From: Malaya genurostris
Lineage: Eukaryota; Arthropoda; Insecta; Diptera; Culicidae
Assembly (NCBI RefSeq): GCF_030247185.1
Contig: NC_080572.1
Coordinates: 186,400,866-186,464,865 of the forward strand
DNA length: 64,000 nt
Reading direction: 5' to 3'
In this document: in pieces, positions 21,697 to 32,039 of the stretch
How positions within the stretch are numbered: the first letter of the stretch is position 1
Layout: each line of letters starts with the position of its first letter
Translations under genes and position numbers: made by a program
Notes under the pieces: model-generated
The model's input: only the letters and a program-made list of their open reading frames with translations
Databases searched by the model: none
Told to the model about the DNA's origin: nothing

Positions 21697-24600
21697 TTTA
21701 TCATCCGCCGCAAATGATTCAATCACTGTCCTGCAGTGGAATTGTCGAAGCATCATGCCAAAACTTGATTCATTTAAAGTTTTGTTGCATAGTCAAAAAT
21801 GTGATGTATTTGCTTTGTGCGAAACATGGCTTACATCAAACATAGCCTTAAATTTTAATGACTTTAACATTATACGTCTCGACAGAGACTCCCCGTATGG
21901 TGGAGTGCTTTTAGGAATTAAGAAATGTTATTCCTTTTATAGATTAAACATTCCTTCGACTTCTAGTATAGAAGTTGTTGCTTGTCAAATAAACATTAAA
22001 GGAAAGGACATTTGCATTGCTTCGGTATATATTCCTCCAAGAGCTCAAGTTGGACAACGACAGCTTAATGAAATTGTCGAAGCCCTTCCTGCTCCACGTT
22101 TGATTTTAGGAGATTTCAATTCGCACGGAATGATGTGGGGTTCCGTTTACAATGATAGCAGATCATCTCTAATATATAATATTTGCGACAATTTTAGCAT
22201 GACGGTACTAAATATGGGTAGCATGACACGGATCCCAAGACCTCCTGCACGTCCAAGTGCATTAGATTTATCTCTTTGTTCGACTTCAATTCGACTAGAT
22301 TGCACCTGGAAAGTATTTCCTGATTTACATGGTAGCGATCATTTACCAATCATCATCTCAATTAGCAGTAACAAAGGCATTGCTAATTCAGTTAATATTC
22401 CATATGATTTGACAAAAAATATTGACTGGATTAAATACCAAAGTAATATTTCAAGTGTCTTAACTTCAATGGAAGAGCTTCCCCCACTTGAAGAATATGA
22501 CTTCCTCGTTTGTTCGATTCTGGAGGCCGCAGAACAAGCCCAAACCAAACGATTTCTTGGTCCATCGTCTAACAGAAGACCTCCAAATCCTTGGTGGGAC
22601 AAAGAGTGCTCAGATGCTAAACACGCGAAACAAAATGCTTTCAAGACGTTTTTAAAACGAGGAGGAGGAACTCCTCAGAATTTTGAAAAATTCTTGGTTT
22701 TAGAAACCAAGTACAAGAACATACTTCGGGTTAAGAAATGCAGCTATTGGAGACATTTTGTGGAAGGTTTGTCAAGAGAAACCTCAATGAGCACTCTTTG
22801 GAATACGGCCAGACGAATGAGGAATCGTAACGTAGGAAATGAGAGTGAGGAGTACTCGAATCGATGGATATTTGATTTTGCGAGGAAAGTTTGTCCAGAT
22901 TCCGTTCCTACGCATAGCATTGTTAGGGAGTCTTCTTCAAATGATGATTCCATTGATAGCCCCTTTTCAATGATGGAATTTTCCATAGCACTCATGTCTT
23001 GTAACAATAACGCTCCTGGATTGGACAGAATTAAATTCAACTTGGTGAAGAATCTGCCCGACCTCGCAAAAAGACGTTTGTTGGAATTGTTCAACAAGTT
23101 TCTTGAGCAAAATATTGTTCCACCTGACTGGAGACAAGTGAAAGTTATCGCCATTCAAAAGCCGGGGAAACCAGCTTCCAATCACAACTCATATAGACCC
23201 ATTGCGATGTTGTCCTGCATCAGAAAATTGTTCGAAAAAATTATTCTACGACGTCTCGACACTTGGGTCGAGACGAACGGTTTGTTGTCAGATACTCAGT
23301 TTGGCTTCCGTAGAAATAAAGGGACGAATGATTGCCTTGCATTACTTTCGTCTGACATCCAAATTGCCTTCGCTCAAAAGCAACAAATGGCATCTGTATT
23401 TTTAGACATTAAAGGAGCATTTGATTCAGTTTCCATTGATGTTCTTTCAGACAAGCTCCACCAACATGGACTCCCAGCGGTTATAAATAATTATTTGCAC
23501 AACCTTTTGTCAGAGAAACGCATGCATTTTTCACATGGCGATTTGGCAACAATCAGAATTAGCTACATGGGTCTCCCGCAAGGCTCATGCCTCAGTCCGC
23601 TCCTCTATAATTTTTACGTGAATGACATTGACAGCTGTCTAGTAACCCCATGTACACTAAGACAATTGGCAGATGATGGCGTGGTTTCAGTTACTGGATC
23701 CAAAGCTATTGATCTGCAAAAACCATTGCAAGATACCTTAGATAAATTGTCCGTTTGGGCTGTTCATCTTGGTATCGAATTCTCTGCGGAGAAAACAGAG
23801 CTGGTCGTCTTTTCAAAAAAGCATGATCCCGCGCAACTTCAGCTTCATATGATGGGAAGAATAATCGAACAGGTTTTGACTTTCAAATACCTCGGGGTGT
23901 GGTTTGATTCCAAATGCACGTGGGGAGGACACATTAGGTATCTGATAACGAAATGCCAACAAAGAGTAAATTTTCTTCGAACAATAACAGGGTCTTGGTG
24001 GGGTGCTCATCCGCAAGATCTAATAAAATTGTATCAGACAACGATACTTTCAGTGATGGAATATGGATGCGTTTGTTTTCGTTCCGCTGCAAATTCTCAT
24101 ATTATCAAACTTGAGCGAATTCAGTACCGTTGTTTGCGAATTGCTTTAGGCTGCATGCATTCGACACATACAATGAGTCTTGAAGTTCTGGCGGGAGTTC
24201 TTCCATTAAAAGATCGATTTTGGGAGCTTTCATCACGCCTGCTAATAAGATGTGATGTGCTGAATCCCATGGTAATTAATAATTTCGAACGACTAGTCGA
24301 GCTTCGATCTCAAACAAAATTCATGACAGTATATTTTAACCATATGTCACAGGAAATCAACCCTTCAAGATATATTCCTATCCGTGTCAGCCTCCTAAAT
24401 GTACCTGACTCAACTTTATTTTTCGACACATCCATGCAGCGCGAAGTGCGTGGAATCCCGGACCACCTACGCTCTATGGAAATCCCAAAAATATTTTCAA
24501 GTAAGTTCAGGCATATTAACTCTGAGAAAATGTTTTACACGGACGGATCGCGAATGGAAGAAGCGACAGGGTTTGGTATGTTCAACAATAATGTTTCGGC

Positions 24601-25381
24601 CTCATTCAAGCTTCAAGAACCTGCATCTGTTTATATAGCAGAGTTAGCAGCAGTTCATTATAGCTTGAATGTAATCGTCACATTATCTCCAAACCATTAT
24701 TTCCTCTTCACAGATAGTCTGAGTGCAATTGAAGCCATTCGCTCAAACGCTGCTGGCAAAAATGAACCGTTTTTCTTGGGTAAAATAAAACAGTGTCTGA
24801 ACGACATATTGAATAATAATTATCTAATCACAATAGTTTGGGTTCCGGCTCATTGCTCCATTCCAGGCAATGAAAGAGCCGATATTTTAGCCAAACGTGG
24901 TGCTATTGAGGGTGAAATTTATGAGAGACCGATTGCTTTCAACGAATTCTATAGCGCGTCTCGCCAAAGAACACTTGCCAGCTGGCAAGCTTCTTGGGAT
25001 AAAGATGATCTGGGTCGGTGGATGCACTCAATTATTCCTAAAATATCGACAAAGGCATGGTTCAGGGGACTGGATGTGAGTAGAGATTTCATTCGTGTGA
25101 TGTCCAGACTCATGTCCAATCACTACACGTTAGATGCACATCTCCTTCGAATTGGACTTTCCGAGACTAATCATTGTGCTTGCGGCGAAGGTTACCGCGA
25201 TATTGACCATGTTGTTTGGACATGCGTGGAGTTTCGTGATGTCAGATCTCAACTAATAAATTCCTTGCGTACCCAAGGTAGACTATCCAATGTCCCAGTT
25301 CGCGACATTCTTGCTTGTCGTGACCTTCCATACATGAAACTTCTTTATCATTTCATTAAATCCATTGGAGTTCCAATTTAA
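21689..25381 (+). CDS. I-clade ORF2: endonuclease, reverse transcriptase, RNase H polyprotein (copy 1)
   Basis: This enzyme nicks target DNA and reverse-transcribes the element RNA at the nick. The start is the ATG at 21689 (MDNLSSAAND); it gives 1,230 aa. The AP-like endonuclease shows N18, E45, GDFN (D142, N144) and SDH (D217, H218). The reverse transcriptase shows FLDIKGAFDS (D573), GLPQGSCLSPLL, and LADD (D662, D663), with L in place of the usual Y or F. RNase H shows YTDGS (D952), E985, TDS (D1009) and ERAD (D1065). A C-terminal CAC...H...C cluster (from C1163) is the CCHC motif usual in these proteins. No stop or frameshift is present. The 8-nt overlap with ORF1 suggests coupled termination and reinitiation, which is inference. 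Confidence 0.95.
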   Translation: MDNLSSAANDSITVLQWNCRSIMPKLDSFKVLLHSQKCDVFALCETWLTSNIALNFNDFNIIRLDRDSPYGGVLLGIKKCYSFYRLNIPSTSSIEVVACQINIKGKDICIASVYIPPRAQVGQRQLNEIVEALPAPRLILGDFNSHGMMWGSVYNDSRSSLIYNICDNFSMTVLNMGSMTRIPRPPARPSALDLSLCSTSIRLDCTWKVFPDLHGSDHLPIIISISSNKGIANSVNIPYDLTKNIDWIKYQSNISSVLTSMEELPPLEEYDFLVCSILEAAEQAQTKRFLGPSSNRRPPNPWWDKECSDAKHAKQNAFKTFLKRGGGTPQNFEKFLVLETKYKNILRVKKCSYWRHFVEGLSRETSMSTLWNTARRMRNRNVGNESEEYSNRWIFDFARKVCPDSVPTHSIVRESSSNDDSIDSPFSMMEFSIALMSCNNNAPGLDRIKFNLVKNLPDLAKRRLLELFNKFLEQNIVPPDWRQVKVIAIQKPGKPASNHNSYRPIAMLSCIRKLFEKIILRRLDTWVETNGLLSDTQFGFRRNKGTNDCLALLSSDIQIAFAQKQQMASVFLDIKGAFDSVSIDVLSDKLHQHGLPAVINNYLHNLLSEKRMHFSHGDLATIRISYMGLPQGSCLSPLLYNFYVNDIDSCLVTPCTLRQLADDGVVSVTGSKAIDLQKPLQDTLDKLSVWAVHLGIEFSAEKTELVVFSKKHDPAQLQLHMMGRIIEQVLTFKYLGVWFDSKCTWGGHIRYLITKCQQRVNFLRTITGSWWGAHPQDLIKLYQTTILSVMEYGCVCFRSAANSHIIKLERIQYRCLRIALGCMHSTHTMSLEVLAGVLPLKDRFWELSSRLLIRCDVLNPMVINNFERLVELRSQTKFMTVYFNHMSQEINPSRYIPIRVSLLNVPDSTLFFDTSMQREVRGIPDHLRSMEIPKIFSSKFRHINSEKMFYTDGSRMEEATGFGMFNNNVSASFKLQEPASVYIAELAAVHYSLNVIVTLSPNHYFLFTDSLSAIEAIRSNAAGKNEPFFLGKIKQCLNDILNNNYLITIVWVPAHCSIPGNERADILAKRGAIEGEIYERPIAFNEFYSASRQRTLASWQASWDKDDLGRWMHSIIPKISTKAWFRGLDVSRDFIRVMSRLMSNHYTLDAHLLRIGLSETNHCACGEGYRDIDHVVWTCVEFRDVRSQLINSLRTQGRLSNVPVRDILACRDLPYMKLLYHFIKSIGVPI

Positions 25382-26149
25382 ATTTTATTTTATGTTAAAC
25401 TGTTTTCTCTTCCATGAGTTCAACCAATAGCCAACTATAGGATATTGAATATAAGTGGTGAACTGATACAAACAATCCTGAAATAGTTATAAGATCATGT
25501 ACAAAATAAATGTATTTTATTTAATGTAATTAAAATAGCAACTCGCTTGATAAAAACAGTGTTTAGATTAACTAATGAGTACCAACATACTAATATGATA
25601 TTCGAAATGTATTAGGTTTAAACTACTATGTATTGTGGATGCCACGGCGAAGAAAAACTTATGTATATTGCCTATGAAATAAACGTATTTATGAAAAAAA
25701 AATATCGTAACACATGCGAAAAACATCCAAACAATTTGCAAACAGTTTCAACAAGACTTCATTTGTAGCTTTTTAATGAATTGTTTTGCTTTGACACTTC
25801 TCATGCGTTTTTGGCTAATAAACTTGTTAATAAAACCAATTTCATTTTTGTTTTCTTTGTGCTGTCCTTCAGTAATGATGGTGATAGATAAATAAAAACG
25901 AATTGTCTGATATTAATAACAAAATTAGTTGTCAATGAGAATTTCGTGTTGGATTGAAATATTGCTGGTTTGTGTCCAGGATATTCGCCAACTAAACTCA
26001 TTCTCTATAAATAAAAGTTTTTTTCAGCAAAATAAATTCTCAGTTTCAACTAATTTTATAGTTATTTTGGAAATTTTGTTGTTAAAATCAACTAATTCAT
26101 AAACAGTTATACGAATTAGTCGCAGAGCTAATTTCGGTCGTTCCGTGTA

Positions 26150-26490
26150 GGAATATCATATTTAAAAAGCTTGAACTGGAGACAATTTTTACAAAACGCC
26201 ACTTCTTCAACTGCCATATTAACGGATATAGGGTGGTTTAATTCCTAAAGAAATCGCTTCACTGAAAAATTTGAAAAAAAAAATCAGAAATATTTCAGGT
26301 ATTGTCAGGCAGATTTACAATTTTTTTCAAATTTCAGAAAATGAATTTACATGCAATTTTGATGTATTGTAACCAAAATGTAGTTTTGAAACAAATTTTT
26401 TGCACATTTCCGATTTTGGTACCACTTTTTATTATTTAGAAGTAAATAGATAAATTTTGAACGCGTGGGGTGCATGGGTAGTATTTTTTG
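26150..26490. other. Unassigned AT-rich sequence
   Basis: No gene or repeat is recognised between family H copy 3 and the next family R copy. Confidence 0.3.
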
Positions 26491-28945
26491 CCATTCTCAT
26501 ATAGAAAGATTATGCAATCGCTGCACGGAACGACCGAAATCAGCATTTTCGCGAAAAATTTAGTTGATTTGCTGATTTTAGTTAGTTATTTTTTGAGACA
26601 ACTAAAAAAATCTTACTTTTGCTGATTTAGATTTTTTATTCTCATTCCCTTAATAATAATAAAATATTTGTTGAAATGACTATTTTTTTTAGTTGAATTC
26701 ACAAAATAAACGTACTGTCATTTCTTAGCTAAGGCACACTTCATATCCAGTCAACTAATTTTTTAGTTGAATTAAAGAAATATAATGTTGTTTTCAACCA
26801 ATATGAATGGTTGAATTGGCTTCTGCAATCTGCAGCTATATGGCGCCCTGTCACCGAAACGGTAACACCTTAATGACTACTAGCCACTAGATGGCACACT
26901 ACTGCCGAAAAATATTCAGACGCGGTTGTCTTTTCTATATTGGCAGGTATAAATACGATGTTGTGTTGGAGAAAAAGACATAAACGAAACGTAAACATCT
27001 TTTTGAATTTTTTTTCTTCTAAATCACTGTTTCTTCATTCGCACAGAAAACTTTGAGCACTCGGAAAACAAAAACCGAATACAAATAGTACACCGGACGG
27101 CGCAGCTCGGAAGGTTTGAAGATACAAAAAAACTTCATCACAATTAGAGTGAAACATTCGAAATTCACTTCACTGTTCCGCGTAAAAACATTATTACGCA
27201 CAATCGCTTCAAGTGCGCACAAATTCTAAATAAATACGATTTCCACTAACAGTTTACGACATTTTTACATATCGGTTTAGAAATTTAAATAAAGATATAT
27301 CGAACACATGCGAAAAACATCAAAACAATGTTCAAGCAGTTTCAATAAGACTGTCCTTTTTAGCTTTTTAATGGATTGTTTTGCTTTGACACTTCTCATG
27401 AGTTTTTGGCTAATAAACTTGTTAATAATACCCATTTCAGTTTTGGTTTTTTGTGCTGTCCTTCAGTAATGATGGTGATAGATAAATAGAAACAAATTTT
27501 CTGATTTTAATAACAAAATTAGTTGTCAATGAGAATTTCGTGTTGGATTGAAATATTGCTGGTTTGAGTCCAGGATATTCACCAACTAAACACATTCTCT
27601 AAAACTAAGAGTTTTTTCAGCAAAGTAAATTCTCAATTTTAACTAATTTTATAGTTATTTTGGAAATTTTGTTGTTAAAATCAACTAATTCAAAAACAGT
27701 AATACGAATTAGGCGCAGAGCTAATTTCGGTCGTTCCGTGTGTGAAACCCGACTTTATAACCGAGGCCCGGAGGGCAGAGTGTCATATACCATCCGACTC
27801 AGTTCGTTGAGATCACAAAATGTCTGTGTGTGTAATGTCACTCGATTTTCTCAGAGATGGCTGAACCTATTTCACAAACTTATACCGTTTTCGTTTTTGA
27901 ATCTACACGGGGGCGACTCTGACTCCGAGTAAAACGAACACGTGGTACGCGCCCTAAACAACAACTCATGTAAAAAAGAAAAACTAAACAAAAGCATGAA
28001 TGCGTGGTGCGACCCCAAACTACGCGATTGGAGTCCGATCTAGAGCGACCCCAGGTTGCTAAAACGAACACATTAAAAACTGTTTGGGCGACTCTGTATC
28101 AGCTCTCGGGCTAACGGTAATAGATTAAAATGAAAGGTCTCATGGTCTCACACAATTTTTCTGAGTTTCATTTTGATCCGACTTCCGGTTCCGGAATTAC
28201 AAGGAAATATGTGCAAATTTATGAGAAAATGTGCAATAAATTTTCTCAGAAATTTCTTAACCGATTTTCACAAACTAAGAAGCAAATAAAAGGTCTTGAA
28301 ATTCTTTAAAAAGTACCCGGAAAGTTGATCCAGATCCGACTTCTGGTTCCGGGATTACAGTGCGATTAGTGAAAATGTTCAATTCCAAGAGTATTTTTTC
28401 ACAAGCGATGGCGAAACGAGGTGCACATTTTTATAAAACTTACTGCTGAATTTATCTAGTTGCCAGATCTTGTTAGTTAGTAAATATATAACACTACTTT
28501 GGGACTACTATTCCCAGGTTTCCGCTTCCTAAAGCACCGATAATAGTGAAGAAAATCTCCAAAAACGAAACTCACTTCGATTTATCAGCAACAGTTAAGC
28601 CGATTTTCACAAATCATGATTCATATTAAAGCTCTCATTGTCTTTAAATATACTGTGCAATTTCATTCCGATCCGACTTCCGGTTCCGACGTTATAGGGC
28701 GATGAGTGTTAAAACATTCAAATCGTCATTCAAAAAGACGATGCAAAACTAGTACGCGACGTGCGGCTTTGCTCCGTTCGCAGCGTGCTTTGTTCAATTT
28801 CGTGTAACGTGTAAGGTTGCCACATTTAAATTTATATTTTTCAGGTGGAAAAAATGTAAATTTCTAATTCTATTATGAAATTTGTACCTACTTGTAAGTG
28901 TTATTACAAGATCATGATAACGATGCTTTTCTATTAAAGTATACT
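26491..28945 (+). repeat. Family R copy split by family H copy 4
   Basis: The start gccattctcatatagaaag...tgcaatcgctg (26491-26523) continues after the insertion as tgaaacccgactttataaccgaggc (27743 on). Units with tctcagagatggctgaacc (27851) and gacttccggttccgg (about 28180 and 28675) follow. A private insert with gggcgactctg motifs lies at about 27910-28100. The right end is unclear. Confidence 0.65.
26524..27740 (+). mobile_element. Family H element, copy 4
   Basis: TIRs CACGGAACGACCGAAATCAGC and its reverse bound 1,217 bp, flanked by TG (26522-26523 and 27741-27742). Removing it restores gctgtgaaacccgac, which matches the uninterrupted family R sequence near 1662 (actgtgaaaaccgac), so the 2-bp duplication is well supported. 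Orientation as copy 3. Both shared open frames are present but damaged. Confidence 0.88.
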
Positions 28946-28948
28946 TAT

Positions 28949-29424
28949 TGCCTTTCTCATATAGAATGTTTATGTAATCTCTTGAAAAATTGACTAGTGA
29001 AAATTGGCTCAGAGAGCTAAGTGTTCTTTATCATTCGACAAAGTTCATCCAGCTGAGCAATGTATGTGTATGTGCGTGTATGTGTGTGAGTATGTGTCGA
29101 ATAATGTCACTCATAAAATATAAAATAAACAATCTTATAGTCCCATAGGTTGCTATTGAATTTCACACCGTTATTTAAAGCGACGATGCAAAATAGGGTA
29201 AAATTCTTCTAGATTTGTCTTAAAACTGATTCAAATTGTAGGCTACATTAGTTACTTACTAAACCAACCGACTTCGGCTATACTGGTTTTAAGTTCCCGG
29301 TTTCAAAAGTACGGAAATAGTGGTCAAAAAGTGTAAAACGTAATTTCGTCGAATTCTTCAATAGTCTTCATATCGTGATTGGAATTGATTTGAAATAAAG
29401 ACACATGAATTAATGTTGTTTCAA
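28949..29424 (+). repeat. Family R fragment
   Basis: It starts gcctttctcatatagaatg at 28949, then cattcgacaaagttcatcc and a (gt)n-rich run (about 29066-29095). It decays after about 29310. No gene. Confidence 0.6.
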
Positions 29425-29652
29425 ATAAAGAGATGGTTTTTTGGTTAATTGGTTTCTCGTCAAAACAATTATTTTTCGTTAACGGCCAACGTTTCGAAGG
29501 TTACACCTTCATCTTCAGGGAAAAACGACTACTCATATTTTTCGTCCAATATGGTTGAAGACAGTTTCCCTGAAAATGAAGGTATAACCTTCGAAACGTT
29601 GGCGTTAAATGTTTTGACAAGAAAACAATTGACAGAAAAGCCATCTCTTTAT
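29425..29652. repeat. Inverted repeat (hairpin) of about 230 bp
   Basis: The left arm (29425-29523) and right arm (29565-29652) are reverse complements with a few indels. Shared blocks are ataaagagatgg, ccaacgtttcgaaggtta and ccttcat.ttcaggga. The loop is about 41 bp. A 70-codon frame inside is a by-product. Confidence 0.75.
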
Positions 29653-29843
29653 GTGAGATAATGTTTACTCCCGTTTTGTTGAACTACAATCGTACTTCTG
29701 AAATAATCCAGAAAGACTTGTATGATTTTTTTTTTCATAGTCTTCGGAACGAGTCATAGTCTTTTCAAGAAAACTTGTTGACTTCATTAGAATATCTATC
29801 GGGTAATTTTTTGTGGTATTTCCCGATAACTGAATGCAAAGGA

Positions 29844-30145
29844 AAAAAATATCGAATGTGGCTCCGCCACATCGTTTTGTTCATCTGCTATCCGACTTCG
29901 CTACCGCTCGTTCGGACCTAACTGAAGGAAAGAAACCAAGTTTTGAGTAGACCGGCCAAACGAGGCGGTTACAGGTTTGTATGCAAAAGGCCGCCGCTTC
30001 CGACGGCATTTCGGCGAAATGACCCTTTCGGCGAAATGACCCTTCCGGCGAAATAACCCTTTCGGCGAAATAAGTCTTTCGGCGAAATGACCTCTTCGGC
30101 GAAACGACTTTCGGTCGGAATGGCATTCGGCGAAATGACCCGCTC
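29844..30145 (-). repeat. Repeat with short cggcgaaa motifs, copy 2
   Basis: This is the reverse-oriented partner of 6361-6727. The body (ctatccgacttcgctaccgctcg, aaacgaggcggttacaggtttg) precedes about seven tandem cggcgaaatgaccctttcgg-type units (about 30010-30140) and ends at cgctc. This copy lacks the roughly 120-bp extra segment found in copy 1. Confidence 0.65.
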
Positions 30146-30275
30146 CCAGTGCAGTCTGGACAAGAAAACGGTTTTTGTTGGAAAAATTATGTTTCTCTAA
30201 AAGTGCAAACCTTGCAATATGAAAAAATATTTTTCAGAAGAAATGTATTTCTAACCAAATTTTTTTTTGTTTTTT

Positions 30276-30720
30276 ACCTTTCTCATATAGAAAGGCTATG
30301 CAAATACTGTTAAAACTGACTTTTGAACGGAGGCCTCAGTTTATCGAGTACGCAGAATGTCTGTGTGTGGGAGAGAAAAATATGCACTCACTTTTCTCCG
30401 CGATGGCTGAACCAAATTCCACAAACTTAGACTCAAATGAAAGGTGCTATTGTTCCATAGATTTTTTTAAAATTTGGTATGCATCTGACTTCCGGTTCCA
30501 GAATTACAGGGTGATGACTGAAAAAAACTGCAAATTCAAAAGTTTGCCTTCATACAAACAGATGTAAAGATGATCTAATTTTTCAAAAAGTTTGAAACCA
30601 CACAAACCTACATCGGATATATCCGGCTCTCGGAATCCGGTGCCGGAAGAACTGGAAATAGTGGTAAAAATCTTCTTTTCCCCGCAACTTGGAAAATCAT
30701 TTTCTTAAACGTAGAATCAA
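30276..30720 (+). repeat. Family R fragment
   Basis: ctttctcatatagaaaggctatgcaa near 30279 marks the start. gcgatggctgaacc (about 30401), actcaaatgaaagg and gacttccggttccagaattac (about 30487) follow. It fades near 30720. Confidence 0.65.
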
Positions 30721-31379
30721 ACGAACCGTAGTCAACTGGGCTTACGGTCCTTTATAGAATAGTCCTTTGTATGGCTTACGGTCCTTCATAGAATAGCTGA
30801 ATTTGATGCGAATTTAACTTTGAAATATTTATTGACATCTGTAACCGTTTAGTTTTGCTTATAGCGGCAGGAAATAGAACAATCGCACGCATCGTTCGTG
30901 TTGTTTTCTTCTTTCACGTTGCACGTACCGGTGTTGTACCTATTGTCATTCTATATGGCGGTTTGAAAACTTTGACAGCTTGGTTGAACAAAATTGTGCG
31001 CAAAAATTAGTTTAATCACTTTTCTGAAGACAACTTTTCTGTAGAATGTTTCATAAAAAAGTTAGTATACAAAAAGTGTTTTTCAGGAGCCACCCTCTTA
31101 TTCTCGGAAAAATTGATGTAACTCGATCAAATAACAAGCTAGAGAGGTGGTTTTTTCAGCAAAGCTGCTCAAAATTAAATTTCCTACAAATTTATTGTAC
31201 AACAAAATCATTTTTGAGTTCAATTAAGAAAGTTAGATTTCAGTTTTCAATCTAAATGAGGACCACCCTAGTAACTTTTTTCATCGAAAAGAGCGCCATT
31301 TGATCACAAACAAGTTTTGTGAAGACACCAACTACAAAAAACTAATATTTAATAGTGAAAATATTTTCGTCACGCTAAT
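30721..31379. other. Unassigned sequence
   Basis: No gene is recognised. cttacggtcctt(t/c)atagaatag is repeated at about 30745 and 30777, a short local duplication. Confidence 0.3.
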
Positions 31380-31870
31380 TTCTCGTTTCGGACCATAGTG
31401 CACTGTAATATCGGAACCGGAAGTCGGATCTGGATCAACTTTTCGGGGAATTTTAAAAAAACTTCAAGATCTTTTATTTGTTTTTTAGTTTGTGAAAATC
31501 GGTATAGAAATTTCCGAGAAAATTGAGTGCGCATTTTTTCATATATATGCGCATATTTCCATGTAACTCTGCAACCGGAAGTCCGATCCAAATGAAATTG
31601 ATTTAAATTGTATGAAGCTCTTATGTCTTCATTTGAATCTAAGTTTGTGAAAATCGGCTCAGCCATCTCTGAGAAACGTGTGTGACTATTTTTTAACTCT
31701 TTTTGGTGAATATCACCCTGTAATACCGGAACCGGAAACCGGATAGGGATAACAATAAATAGCAGTCCATGGGACCATAAGACCTTACATTTGAATCTGA
31801 GATTGTGAAATCGGTTCAGCTATCTCTGAGAAAATTGAGTGACATTATTTGTCATATGCACATACACTCA
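31380..31870 (-). repeat. Family R fragment, minus orientation
   Basis: Reverse family R units are seen: ggaaccggaagtcggatc (about 31415), tttgaatctaagtttgtgaaaatcgg (about 31633) and a second set near 31725-31840. The 98-codon minus-strand frame is part of the repeat. Confidence 0.65.
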
Positions 31871-32039
31871 CAATATTCTTATGTTGGCTCGAAAATATTG
31901 CTTGTTGGCACCCGAACAAACTTCCCGGTTTCTATTTAATGAGCAGTTTTTTTTTCAATATTACTGAGGAGAATACAAGTAAAATAGTTTTCGAGATATC
32001 AAAAGTTGAGAAAAACGTATCCAAAAGTTGGAATACGTA

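Larger units (their letters stand above)
19687..25702 (+). mobile_element. I-clade non-LTR retrotransposon, full length, copy 1
   Basis: The 13-14 bp target duplication is (A)TATCGTAACACAT, directly before 19687 and directly after the 3' A-run (25694-25702). It contains a 5' UTR with promoter motifs and a 16-bp tandem array, ORF1 (20383-21696), ORF2 (21689-25381) and a 3' UTR of about 310 bp with AATAAA at 25504-25509 and 25678-25683. Endonuclease, reverse transcriptase and RNase H are all present, which puts it in the I-like group of mosquito elements (MosquI-type by recall). Copy 2 at 44227 differs at one base I noticed (G20234 versus A44774). It is inserted in family H copy 3 and looks autonomous and young. 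Confidence 0.93.
18863..26147 (+). mobile_element. Family H element, copy 3, split by an I-clade retrotransposon
   Basis: It begins CACGGAAAGACCGAAATC at 18863 and ends with GGTCGTTCCGTG at 26147, flanked by TA on both sides (18861-18862, 26148-26149). The I-clade copy 1 occupies 19687-25702 within it. The shared open frames lie on the minus strand in this orientation: 19281-19625 (including ERVDFAKSNEENSDLEE) and 25801-26001 (VGEYPGHKPAIFQSN). Without the insertion it would be about 1.26 kb. An (aaaac)n run lies at about 19427-19446. Confidence 0.85.
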
